In this document: positions 29,460 to 38,338 of the stretch, one piece after another
Layout of the letters: the number at the start of each line of letters is the position of its first letter
How positions within the stretch are numbered: position 1 is the stretch's first letter
Source: Sphaerochaeta sp. Phil3
GTDB lineage: Bacteria; Spirochaetota; Spirochaetia; Sphaerochaetales; Sphaerochaetaceae
Direction: 5' to 3'
DNA: 64,000 nucleotides
Assembly (NCBI GenBank): GCA_001940825.1
Contig: MSGT01000058.1
Location: forward strand, 1-64,000
Position numbers and translations under genes: made by a program
The notes under the pieces: generated by a model
The model's input: the letters and a program-made list of their open reading frames with translations, nothing else
Databases searched by the model: none
Told to the model about the DNA's origin: nothing

Positions 29460-30554
29460 TCAGCGGATTGCAAGCTCGGTGTCGATATCGAAGAACTTGG
29501 CCTTCTCCATGTTTGGTGCAAGAGAGATCTTCTCGTCAACCTTTACGATGACGGATGGCTCGATCTTACCAGTGATCTGGTTCTTGGAAGTTGACACGAA
29601 TACGTGCGTCTCGGATCCAAGAGGCTCGACGACGGATACGGTTCCATCGATCGTCTGGCCATCGATTGCCTGTGCCGAATGTGCAACATCCTCTGGTCTG
29701 ATTCCAAACGTGACCTGCTTGCCTACGTAAGGCTTCAGGAGCTTTGCCTGGGCAGGTGTGACCTTGAGGCGGAAATCGCCTTCGTGGATATAGATGTCAT
29801 CGCCCTCTGCCATGACGTTGCAGACCATGAAATTCATTGGTGGGGATCCAATGAAGCCTGCGACGAACTTGTTGTCTGGGTTGTTGTACAGCTCAAGTGG
29901 GCCGCCTATCTGCTGGATGACGCCAAGCTTCATGACTACGATCTTGTCTGCCATGGTGAGTGCCTCGACCTGGTCGTGCGTGACGTAGATCATCGTTGCC
30001 TGGAGCCTGTTGTGGAGACCGGAGATCTCGGCTCTCATCTGGACTCTGAGCTTTGCATCAAGGTTTGAAAGTGGCTCGTCGAAAAGGAAGACCTTTGGCT
30101 TTCTTACGATTGCACGTCCTACTGCAACACGCTGTCTCTGTCCACCTGAGAGAGCCTTTGGCTTTCTGTCAAGGAGCTCTTCGATGTCGAGGATCTTAGC
30201 CGCTTCACGTACACGGGCGTCGATCTCCTCTTTTGGGAACTTGCGGATCTTGAGTCCAAACGCCATGTTGTCATAGACGGTCATGTGTGGGTACAGAGCA
30301 TAGTTCTGGAATACCATTGCTATGTCCCTGTCTTTTGGTGGAACGTCATTGACGAGCTTTCCATCAATGTACAGTTCTCCGCTGGAGATGTCCTCCAGTC
30401 CGGCGACCATACGAAGGGTTGTCGATTTTCCGCAGCCGGAAGGACCAACGAGTACTACAAACTCCTTGTCCTTGACCTCAATGTTGACGTCATTGACTGC
30501 CTTGACTCCTCCATCGTAGATCTTGCAGATGTTTTTCAACAATACTTCTGCCAT
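29460..30554 (-). CDS. Sugar ABC transporter ATPase (MsmK/UgpC/MalK family)
   Basis: Walker A GPSGCGKST, LSGGQRQRVAVGRAIVRKPKVFLFDEPLSNLDAKLR, TOBE-like C-terminus. Confidence 0.92.
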   Translation of the reverse strand: MAEVLLKNICKIYDGGVKAVNDVNIEVKDKEFVVLVGPSGCGKSTTLRMVAGLEDISSGELYIDGKLVNDVPPKDRDIAMVFQNYALYPHMTVYDNMAFGLKIRKFPKEEIDARVREAAKILDIEELLDRKPKALSGGQRQRVAVGRAIVRKPKVFLFDEPLSNLDAKLRVQMRAEISGLHNRLQATMIYVTHDQVEALTMADKIVVMKLGVIQQIGGPLELYNNPDNKFVAGFIGSPPMNFMVCNVMAEGDDIYIHEGDFRLKVTPAQAKLLKPYVGKQVTFGIRPEDVAHSAQAIDGQTIDGTVSVVEPLGSETHVFVSTSKNQITGKIEPSVIVKVDEKISLAPNMEKAKFFDIDTELAIR

Positions 30555-30638
30555 TGAAACCTCCAAGGTTTTATCTTATCCATTTGAGTATATTACGGCT
30601 TTTGGAAGGTGTAAACAAAAAGTTTCTACAAAGAAACG

Positions 30639-30682
30639 CCTTTGTTCGACCTTTGTCCAACCTTTGTTCGACCTTTATTCAA
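30639..30682. repeat. 11-nt tandem repeat x4
   Basis: CCTTTGTTCGA / CCTTTGTCCAA / CCTTTGTTCGA / CCTTTATTCAA, with a diverged fifth unit. Confidence 0.85.
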
Positions 30683-30717
30683 GAACGCCTTGATTCAAAC
30701 GAATCCATGGCTATACT

Positions 30718-31485
30718 TTGTCATCTATGGCGATATCGACCAACGTTCTTCTCTTCCTATGCCCCATGGTGTTCCTTGCAGGATTCATAGATTCCATTGC
30801 AGGGGGCGGTGGCCTCATAAGCCTCACTTCCTACATGGCATGCGGCATACCGGGGACCTTGGCACTTGGAACAAACAAGTTCTCATCATTCACGGGAAGC
30901 ACCATTGCATCGGTGAACTACATGAGGACGAAGAACTACGAACTAAGGACGCTTGTCAGCGCATCCATCGCAGCCATTGCCGGCTCATGGGCCGGCTCTT
31001 CATGCACGATGCTAATCGATCCAAAGGTGTTCTCAACCATCGTGCTTGTCATAACGCCAATCGCCGCAGTCATGGTCGTGGTGGACAAGAAGCACGAGGA
31101 ACGAGAAAAGGAGCTTACCACGACGAAGTCCATACTCATTGGCATAGCCATAGGCCTGGTCGTTGGGTTCTATGACGGCTTCTACGGCCCAGCAACCGGA
31201 ATGTTCCTCCAAATGAGCTTCATCCTCTTTGCAGGCCTCGACGCCAAGAAAGCCGCAGGAAACGCCCGAATCGCCAACTGGGCATCCAACTTCTCCGCAC
31301 TTGCAAACTTCATACGGACAGACAACGTCATCTACACCATAGCAATCCCCTGCGCCGCATGCTCCATGGTGGGCAACTGGCTTGGAAGCAGGCTCGCCAT
31401 CAAGAAGGACACAAGGATAATCAGACCGATAATGTTGTGCGTAATCTCTCTGCTGTTCTTCAAGATTCTGCTGGATCTGTTGTAA
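30718..31485 (+). CDS. TSUP (TauE/SafE) family permease
   Basis: GFIDSIAGGGGLISLTSYMACGIPGTLALGTNKF and GFYDGFYGPATGMF. Confidence 0.88.
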   Translation: MSSMAISTNVLLFLCPMVFLAGFIDSIAGGGGLISLTSYMACGIPGTLALGTNKFSSFTGSTIASVNYMRTKNYELRTLVSASIAAIAGSWAGSSCTMLIDPKVFSTIVLVITPIAAVMVVVDKKHEEREKELTTTKSILIGIAIGLVVGFYDGFYGPATGMFLQMSFILFAGLDAKKAAGNARIANWASNFSALANFIRTDNVIYTIAIPCAACSMVGNWLGSRLAIKKDTRIIRPIMLCVISLLFFKILLDLL

Positions 31486-31537
31486 TATAGCTGTATAGAG
31501 ACATGTCGCATGGACATAAAAGCACAAGGAGAGCAAC

Positions 31538-32710
31538 ATGGACTACGCCAAGGAATCACTTAGAAAACACTACGAATGGAAGGGGAAGATAGAGGTCAAC
31601 GCCACCGTTCCCGTTGCGACCAAGGAAGATCTTGCCCTAACCTACACCCCTGGCGTAGCCGCACCATGCCTAGAAATAAAGAAGGACATATCAAAAGGCT
31701 ACGAGCTTACAAGACGCCACAACCTATGCGCTGTGATCACAGACGGCTCCGCAGTCCTTGGACTGGGGAACATTGGACCAGAGGCCGGAATGCCGGTGAT
31801 GGAGGGAAAATGTGTGCTCTTCAAAGCCTTTGGGGACGTCGATGCCTTCCCTTTGTGCGTCAAGACCCAGGACGTGGACGAGTTCGTTGACACAGTCTAC
31901 AACATAAGCGGCTCGTTTGGAGGGATAAACCTGGAGGACATCTCAGCCCCTCGCTGCTTTGAGATAGAAAGAAAACTGAAGCAAAAATGTGACATCCCAG
32001 TCTTCCATGACGACCAGCATGGAACCGCAGTCGTGACCCTTGCAGGACTCACCAATGCATTGAAGGTCGTAGGCAAAAGAAGGGAGGATGTGAAGGTGGT
32101 CACATCAGGAGCAGGAGCGGCAGGAACAGCAATCGTGAAACTTCTTCTATCTGCAGGCTTCAAGAACATAACGATGACCGACATCCACGGCATAATCTAC
32201 AAAGGCCGTCCAGAAAACGACTGGTCCAACGAAGAGATGGCCGCCGTCACGAACCCCCTCTCATTGAAGGGTTGCTTGGCTACAGCAATAGAGGGTGCTG
32301 ACATATTCATTGGAGTCTCTGCCCCAGGTGTTCTCAAGCCGCAAATGGTCAAGAGAATGAATCGCGACGCCATAATCTTCGCATGTGCGAACCCCACCCC
32401 GGAGATCATGCCAGAGGAGGCCAAGGCCGCCGGTGCACGAATAGTGTCTACAGGGAGATCGGACTATCCAAACCAGATAAACAACGTCCTCGTATTCCCT
32501 GGAATATTCAGAGGAGCCTTCGATGTACGAGCAAGGGAAATCAACGAAGAAATGAAGATGGCCGCGGCAAACGCCCTGGCTTCTTTGATTTCAGAGGCCG
32601 AGCTCTCTGAGGACTACATCATCCCAAAGGCCTTCGATCCCCGCGTTGGAGTTTCCGTTGCAAAGGCCGTTGCAAAGGCCGCACGCAATACTGGCGTGGC
32701 GAGGATTTGA
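31538..32710 (+). CDS. Malic enzyme (NAD(P)-dependent)
   Basis: ALTYTPGVAAPC, VFHDDQHGTAVVTLAGL, SGAGAAGTAIVKLL. Confidence 0.93.
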   Translation: MDYAKESLRKHYEWKGKIEVNATVPVATKEDLALTYTPGVAAPCLEIKKDISKGYELTRRHNLCAVITDGSAVLGLGNIGPEAGMPVMEGKCVLFKAFGDVDAFPLCVKTQDVDEFVDTVYNISGSFGGINLEDISAPRCFEIERKLKQKCDIPVFHDDQHGTAVVTLAGLTNALKVVGKRREDVKVVTSGAGAAGTAIVKLLLSAGFKNITMTDIHGIIYKGRPENDWSNEEMAAVTNPLSLKGCLATAIEGADIFIGVSAPGVLKPQMVKRMNRDAIIFACANPTPEIMPEEAKAAGARIVSTGRSDYPNQINNVLVFPGIFRGAFDVRAREINEEMKMAAANALASLISEAELSEDYIIPKAFDPRVGVSVAKAVAKAARNTGVARI

Positions 32711-32712
32711 GT

Positions 32713-34272
32713 CTACAAGTCTTCCCCTGTAAAAAGGTCGTAGGCAAGTTTGACGTTTTTCCAGTTGTTGTCTCTGTCAAGCGCAAACCCCCGACCAATG
32801 CCATCGACGATTTGTCCTACACCAATTTCATTGAGCTTCTCTTCAAGTTCCCTTAAGAGAGCGGGGGCACTGCCAGGTTCTGTCGAACGACCGTCAAAAA
32901 TTATGTGAAGGAAAACATTGTTTTGGCCTAATTTCTTTGCAATCCTACAAATAGCCACAGCATAATTCATACTGCCATGCGAGGACCTATAAGAAAGATA
33001 TGTTAGTAGATGTAAAGACTTTTTCTTTTCAATGGAGCGTCCAACAGCCTCAATCAGGATGGGATTGTTTTCAAAAGTACCATCTTCTATGGCTTTGTCT
33101 ATTCTAATATCATCCTGAACGACACAACGCCCGGCACCAAGATTCATATGGCCAGCCTCCGAATTACCCGGCTTGCCATCACCAAGACCAACAGACTTGC
33201 CGCTGGCATCAAGTTTGGCGTATGCAAAACGGGAAAGAAGATCGTCCCAATAGGGCGTTGATGCAAGATGTATGGCATCATTACCGTCCCCCGTCCCAAG
33301 CCCCCAGCCGTCCAAAATAACCAAGAGAGCCTTTCTGTTTCTACCAAAACTGTAATCCTCAACCAAAGAATTGCCATCCATCGATACAGGCTTTTCTACG
33401 CCTAGGACATCCAAGATTGTAGGGGCAACGTCTCTCAATGAGCCATCGTTAAGACCGATTTTCCTATCCGATGCACCGTCAAGCAAAAAGAAGGCAACTT
33501 TGTTGGTGGTATGTGCAACATGAGGAGACCCTTTTTTTGTGTAAAGAGTTTCAATGTTGCCGTGGTCAGCTGTGATGGCGACGACATAGCCCTTTTCCAA
33601 AGCGGCTTTCACCACTTTCTCCAGGTTTTCACTTACAGCTTTGCAGGCCTTGATTTTTGCATCCGTGTTTGAAGTATGTCCAATGACATCACCATTTGCG
33701 AAATTGACAACGATGAAGTCGAATTTCCCAAGTCCCGCTATGACCTGGTTGGAAACCTGGACAAGGGACAACTCCGGCTTTTCATCAAACGGAATGCCTT
33801 TTGGAGAAGGAATGCAGCAGTCCACTTCTTTGTCAAAAGGTTCGTTTTCCCCTCCGTTGAAGAAGAACGTTACATGTGCATACTTTTCCGATTCCGCAAT
33901 GTGAAATTGAGTTTTGCCGTTTTCAGCCAACACCTTCCCAAGAGGTTCCTTTACGTGAAGGGGTGCAAAGGCAATGGGATAGGACATGAACTTTTCGTGA
34001 TATTGGGTAAGAAGTACAAAAAAGAGGTCGTCCAGTTTGTGTATTGGCACTTTGTCAAAAGAAGAATCGACGAACATATCGGTAAGCTCTATCTCTCGTT
34101 CTCCCCTACGGCAGCAAAAGACCATGCTATCGCCATTTGAAACTGCACCATCTTTACATACCCTTAGAGGAATCATGTGATAGTCGTCTATGCCGTTCTC
34201 ATATGCCTGTCTTACGAGCTTTATCAAAGAATTAGCACCCCTATCTTGGGTTGTGTTGCCTGTCATTTCCAT
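32713..34272 (-). CDS. Circularly permuted cofactor-independent phosphoglycerate mutase-like protein
   Basis: C-terminal iPGM half comes first (YENGIDDYHMIP..., AESEKYAHVTFFFNGG, NFANGDVIGHT, ITADHGN, PHVAHTTNKV, MDGNSLVED), followed by the N-terminal half (ALLVILDGWG, GNSEAGHMNLGAGR, FDGRSTEP, GRGFALDRDNNW). Confidence 0.88.
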   Translation of the reverse strand: MEMTGNTTQDRGANSLIKLVRQAYENGIDDYHMIPLRVCKDGAVSNGDSMVFCCRRGEREIELTDMFVDSSFDKVPIHKLDDLFFVLLTQYHEKFMSYPIAFAPLHVKEPLGKVLAENGKTQFHIAESEKYAHVTFFFNGGENEPFDKEVDCCIPSPKGIPFDEKPELSLVQVSNQVIAGLGKFDFIVVNFANGDVIGHTSNTDAKIKACKAVSENLEKVVKAALEKGYVVAITADHGNIETLYTKKGSPHVAHTTNKVAFFLLDGASDRKIGLNDGSLRDVAPTILDVLGVEKPVSMDGNSLVEDYSFGRNRKALLVILDGWGLGTGDGNDAIHLASTPYWDDLLSRFAYAKLDASGKSVGLGDGKPGNSEAGHMNLGAGRCVVQDDIRIDKAIEDGTFENNPILIEAVGRSIEKKKSLHLLTYLSYRSSHGSMNYAVAICRIAKKLGQNNVFLHIIFDGRSTEPGSAPALLRELEEKLNEIGVGQIVDGIGRGFALDRDNNWKNVKLAYDLFTGEDL

Positions 34273-34296
34273 TTTGCACCTCTAAACATCGCCAAT

Positions 34297-35400
34297 CTAC
34301 ATTGTGTTTCTTCGTTCGCGCTCCCCCTTCTCCTTTTGGTCCTCAGGTTCATACCAAGCAGGATTGTTGATGCGCAAGAAACATCGATCTCCGCTGTTGA
34401 AAATGTTTCTGTGCGGAGTCTGCACAAGAAGCGTTTCGTCTCCAGCCTTGACCAAATACTCTGCGAAATCGGTCTTGAACGTGCGTTTGACAATTGTAGA
34501 CGGGAAGCCGCTTTCCTTGCTAAGTTCAATTGAGTTGGGGCGTGTCGCCATGACCTTGGCTTTGCTGTCTGGAAGAAGGGAATCCTCGTAGATTGCATTG
34601 TTTTCGTCCCCTGTGGGGTACACCCTACCCTCTTTTATTATAACGTTTGTGAAGTTGGACTGTCCAAGGAAGCTATGTACGAACCTGTTTACAGGATGGC
34701 GATACAACTCCTGGGGAGTTCCTATTTGCTGGATCCGCCCCATATCCATAACGAGAATTCTATCAGAAAGAGCCATGGCTTCTGCTTGGTCATGGGTTAC
34801 GAATATGATGGTGAAGCCAAATTGTTTCTGAAGTCTCTTGATCTCGAACCTCATGGACTCTCTAAGATGTGGGTCCAGATTTGAAAGGGGCTCGTCAAGA
34901 AGAAGGACATCAGGGTTTACGACAATGGAACGCGCAAGGGCGATTCTCTGCTGCTGTCCACCGGAAAGATTTGATGGATATTCCTTTTCAAGGCCACTTA
35001 AGTTGCAGTACTTCAAAGCCTGTGTCACTTTTTCAACTATCTCACGCTTGGGAAGTTTCTTTACCTTTAGCGGAAATGCTACATTGTCAAAGACATTCAG
35101 GTGCGGCCATACCGCAAAGGCTTGGAAAACCATGCCCAAATCTCTTTTTTCAGGCGGAACGTAGATGTTTTTATCCCTGTCTGACACCAGTTTGTCTCCA
35201 AGATAGATAGAGCCTTTTGTTAGATCCTCAAATCCGGCAATCATTCTTAGGGTTGTCGTTTTCCCACATCCAGAAGGGCCTAGAAAGGAAAAGCATTCGC
35301 CTTTTTCAATCTCAAGGTTGAAATCGTCAACGGCAACAACGGTTCCAAGGGCTTTTGTTGTAAACGACTTGGTGACATGTTCCAAAACTATCTGTTTCAT
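34297..35400 (-). CDS. ABC transporter ATPase (FbpC/PotA-like) no. 2 of the locus
   Basis: GPSGCGKTTTLRMIAG, LSGGQQQRIALARSIVVNPDVLLLDEPLSNLD. Confidence 0.92.
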   Translation of the reverse strand: MKQIVLEHVTKSFTTKALGTVVAVDDFNLEIEKGECFSFLGPSGCGKTTTLRMIAGFEDLTKGSIYLGDKLVSDRDKNIYVPPEKRDLGMVFQAFAVWPHLNVFDNVAFPLKVKKLPKREIVEKVTQALKYCNLSGLEKEYPSNLSGGQQQRIALARSIVVNPDVLLLDEPLSNLDPHLRESMRFEIKRLQKQFGFTIIFVTHDQAEAMALSDRILVMDMGRIQQIGTPQELYRHPVNRFVHSFLGQSNFTNVIIKEGRVYPTGDENNAIYEDSLLPDSKAKVMATRPNSIELSKESGFPSTIVKRTFKTDFAEYLVKAGDETLLVQTPHRNIFNSGDRCFLRINNPAWYEPEDQKEKGERERRNTM

Positions 35401-35401
35401 C

Positions 35402-37123
35402 CTACTTCCTCCTTCTGTCCCCAATGACAAATTTGACGAGATTGTTGCAAATGATAATGAGTGTAATCGTAACAACAGATAGTGCGGCTGCCTGGGTAAT
35501 GTAGCCGTTTATTCTCAACTGGTAAATTGCGACCCCAAGGGTTCTGCTATTTGGTCCGTAGAGAAGTATTGAAGTAGTAAGCTCTCTCATGCATGGCAGG
35601 AACACTAGGAAGAAGCCAGATATCATGGCCGGTTTTATCAAAGGAAGTGTCACGTCTTTTAATGTTTCCATGTGTGACGCTCCACATGAACGGGCGGCCT
35701 CTTCCAATGAATAGTGAACCTGCTGCAATGCCGCTGAACTTGATTTTAGGACATATGAGAGGTATCGGGCTATATAAGCTACAAGAATAATCCAAATCGT
35801 GTTGTACAGCGTTATCCCAAAGAAAGCGCCGGACCATGCCAGCATACATCCTATTGCCATGACGGTTCCGGGCAGCGAGTATGGAAGAACAGCCATCATT
35901 TCAAGAACCGTGCCACCCTTTGGTTTGATTTTGTTGACAACGTATGCAAGCATTGTTCCCAAAACAAGACATATCAAACCTGCGGAGAATGCAAGGAAGA
36001 GCGAGTTCTTAACTGAATCGCTTACCATTATGTTGCCAACAAATATTCGTCTGTAGTTGGCAAGTGTCATGTTCTGGGATTCAAATGGGAGTCCGTAGGC
36101 CTTGACGAAGCTGATCAGCAAAATCATTACAATTGGTGCTACGACAACGACCAACAGGAAGATCAATGAAAACACAAGAAGAGGATACTTTGCGCCTCGT
36201 AGCTTTATGAGCATTGGCCTCATTGATTTGCCTTTGATGATATCGTAGCTACCACGGCTTGTGAGTTTCCTTTGTCCCCAAAGTGCAATTGCAACGACGA
36301 CTACAAGAATAATGGACATTGCCGCAGCTTCCCTTATTCCTTCAAAGCTTCCGCCCGCCCTATTCATGAGCTCCACTATCATTGTTGGAAGGGTGAAGAT
36401 GTTCTGAGAGAAACCAAGCATTGCGGGAATTCCGTAATTTGAAAGAGACGTAATGAGAATAAGCAGCATTCCAGAGGAAATTGCTGGAATCGTCAAAGGA
36501 ATGGTGATTTTCCTAATAACATAAAGCTGCCCAGCACCAGCGATTCTGGCGCTTTCTTCAAGTGTAGGATCCATTCTTTCAAGGGCGCTCACCACCTGCA
36601 TGTAAACAAACGGAAAATAGTAGACAACCTCAATCACAATGATTCCTGCAACCGAGTTAATGTTGAAAGGGGCGGAAGACAAGTGGAAAACCGACATGAG
36701 AAGTCTGTTTACATATCCCCCTCGACCTGAGAACATCATATCCCAAGACATAGCCGCCAAAAACGGGGGAATCATAAAGGGAATCGAAAACAGGAACTTC
36801 ATAAGCCCCTTAAGAGGAATGTCGCTTCTTCCAAGAAGCCATGCAAAGAAAACGCCCACTACCGTTGCAATGGCTGTTGTAAAAAAAGCGATTATTACAG
36901 TGTTCTTTATGGCTTTCAGGTTCCCCTGCTGCGTCAGGACCTTGACAAACATATCAATGTCTATTTTTGAACCATCCCAGAATGCGTAGTAGAAAATCAT
37001 TACAACAGGAAGGATGACTACTGTAATCAAGGCTGCATAGCATAAGACCGTCATAAGCTTATCCAAAGAGAAAAACCTTTTGCCCTCTAGTTTGAGGAAA
37101 TCTTTGTTCTTAACGGCGGTCAT
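35402..37123 (-). CDS. ABC transporter permease, fused two-domain FbpB-type
   Basis: 573 aa with two repeated permease cores (EAA-like EESARIAGAGQ and EEAARSCGASHMETLKDVTLPLIKP). Confidence 0.9.
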   Translation of the reverse strand: MTAVKNKDFLKLEGKRFFSLDKLMTVLCYAALITVVILPVVMIFYYAFWDGSKIDIDMFVKVLTQQGNLKAIKNTVIIAFFTTAIATVVGVFFAWLLGRSDIPLKGLMKFLFSIPFMIPPFLAAMSWDMMFSGRGGYVNRLLMSVFHLSSAPFNINSVAGIIVIEVVYYFPFVYMQVVSALERMDPTLEESARIAGAGQLYVIRKITIPLTIPAISSGMLLILITSLSNYGIPAMLGFSQNIFTLPTMIVELMNRAGGSFEGIREAAAMSIILVVVVAIALWGQRKLTSRGSYDIIKGKSMRPMLIKLRGAKYPLLVFSLIFLLVVVVAPIVMILLISFVKAYGLPFESQNMTLANYRRIFVGNIMVSDSVKNSLFLAFSAGLICLVLGTMLAYVVNKIKPKGGTVLEMMAVLPYSLPGTVMAIGCMLAWSGAFFGITLYNTIWIILVAYIARYLSYVLKSSSAALQQVHYSLEEAARSCGASHMETLKDVTLPLIKPAMISGFFLVFLPCMRELTTSILLYGPNSRTLGVAIYQLRINGYITQAAALSVVTITLIIICNNLVKFVIGDRRRK

Positions 37124-38202
37124 ACACTTTCCTCCATGTCGAAATATTTCACATTGACGAATTTAACGCCTACAGTTAGGTCTTCTCTGTATTTGTCGTC
37201 GTCTGTTTCACCAGTTGCAATACGCTGTACCCTGTACTCCTCTTTTCCAAGCGATATGAAGTAAGTGTAGATGTTTCCTAGAAACGTTGCCTGAACGATT
37301 TTGGCCTTTATTGGAGAATTGTCGTCAAATACAATGTCCATTGGCCTCACCCCCAAGAGTGCCCTTGTTTTTCCTATTGGATAGTCTTGGGGAATGTTGT
37401 CGTCCAAAAGGATTTCTTCATCAAGCGAGAGATAGCATTTGCCACCTTTTATGCAGGTTGGCAAGAAGTTTGAAACTCCAATGAACTGGAATACAAATCT
37501 ATTGGCCGGCTTTTTAATTATTTCTTCGTCCGTTCCAATCTGGGCAATGCTTCCGTTGTCGTTAAGAATCACTATTTCATCGCATAGTTGCATTGCAGCT
37601 TCCTGGTCATGCGTTATGTAAATGATTGTTGTGCCAAGCTTTTCCTGTAGCATTCTAATCTCTACAAGCATTTGCTCCCTTAGTTTTGCATCAAGGTTGG
37701 TGATTGGCTCGTCCATAATAAGAAAGTCGCTTGAAGTAGTAAGGGCACGCGCTATGGCAACTCTTTGTTGCTGTCCACCGGAAAGCTGTGAAGGAAGATA
37801 CTTTTCGTATCCTATCATGTTAACCTGCTCCAATACTTCTTCTACAAGTTCTGGAATTTGCGTTTTTGGGGTTTTTCGCTTCTTTAGCGGATACGATACG
37901 TTGTCATAGGTGGAAAGATGGGGCCAAACCGCATAATCCTGGAAAACAACACCAATTCTTCTCAGCTCAGGAGGAACATTTACTCGTCCGGTTTTCGAGT
38001 AAACCAGTTTGCCATCAATTAGGACCTCCCCTTTTTCTGGGTTAATAAAGCCGCAAATCGACCGGACAATGGTTGTCTTCCCACATCCAGAAGGACCTAC
38101 AATACCTATTATTCGACCTGCTTTTACAGTAAGAGAAAAATCTTCAAGGACTGCATGTTCTCCGTAGTGTACGGTAATGCCCCTAAGTTCGACTTTGTTC
38201 AT
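37120..38202 (-). CDS. ABC transporter ATPase (FbpC/PotA-like) no. 1 of the locus
   Basis: GPSGCGKTTIVRSICG, LSGGQQQRVAIARALTTSSDFLIMDEPITNLD. Confidence 0.92.
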   Translation of the reverse strand: MNKVELRGITVHYGEHAVLEDFSLTVKAGRIIGIVGPSGCGKTTIVRSICGFINPEKGEVLIDGKLVYSKTGRVNVPPELRRIGVVFQDYAVWPHLSTYDNVSYPLKKRKTPKTQIPELVEEVLEQVNMIGYEKYLPSQLSGGQQQRVAIARALTTSSDFLIMDEPITNLDAKLREQMLVEIRMLQEKLGTTIIYITHDQEAAMQLCDEIVILNDNGSIAQIGTDEEIIKKPANRFVFQFIGVSNFLPTCIKGGKCYLSLDEEILLDDNIPQDYPIGKTRALLGVRPMDIVFDDNSPIKAKIVQATFLGNIYTYFISLGKEEYRVQRIATGETDDDKYREDLTVGVKFVNVKYFDMEESV

Positions 38203-38288
38203 GAAAAACTCCCTACATGAGCTTTGAAAACGCTATTCAGAAACTGCCAATATGGTGCAGCCAATTCCCCAAAAGCCCGAAGAATAAA

Positions 38289-38324
38289 AAAGCCAGGGAA
38301 ATTTTGGATAATCACCCCGGCTTT
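38289..38324 (-). terminator. Intercistronic hairpin/terminator after the substrate-binding protein gene
   Basis: Minus strand AAAGCCGGGG...CCCTGGCTTTTTT. Confidence 0.6.
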
Positions 38325-38338
38325 AGAAATAAAGATCC

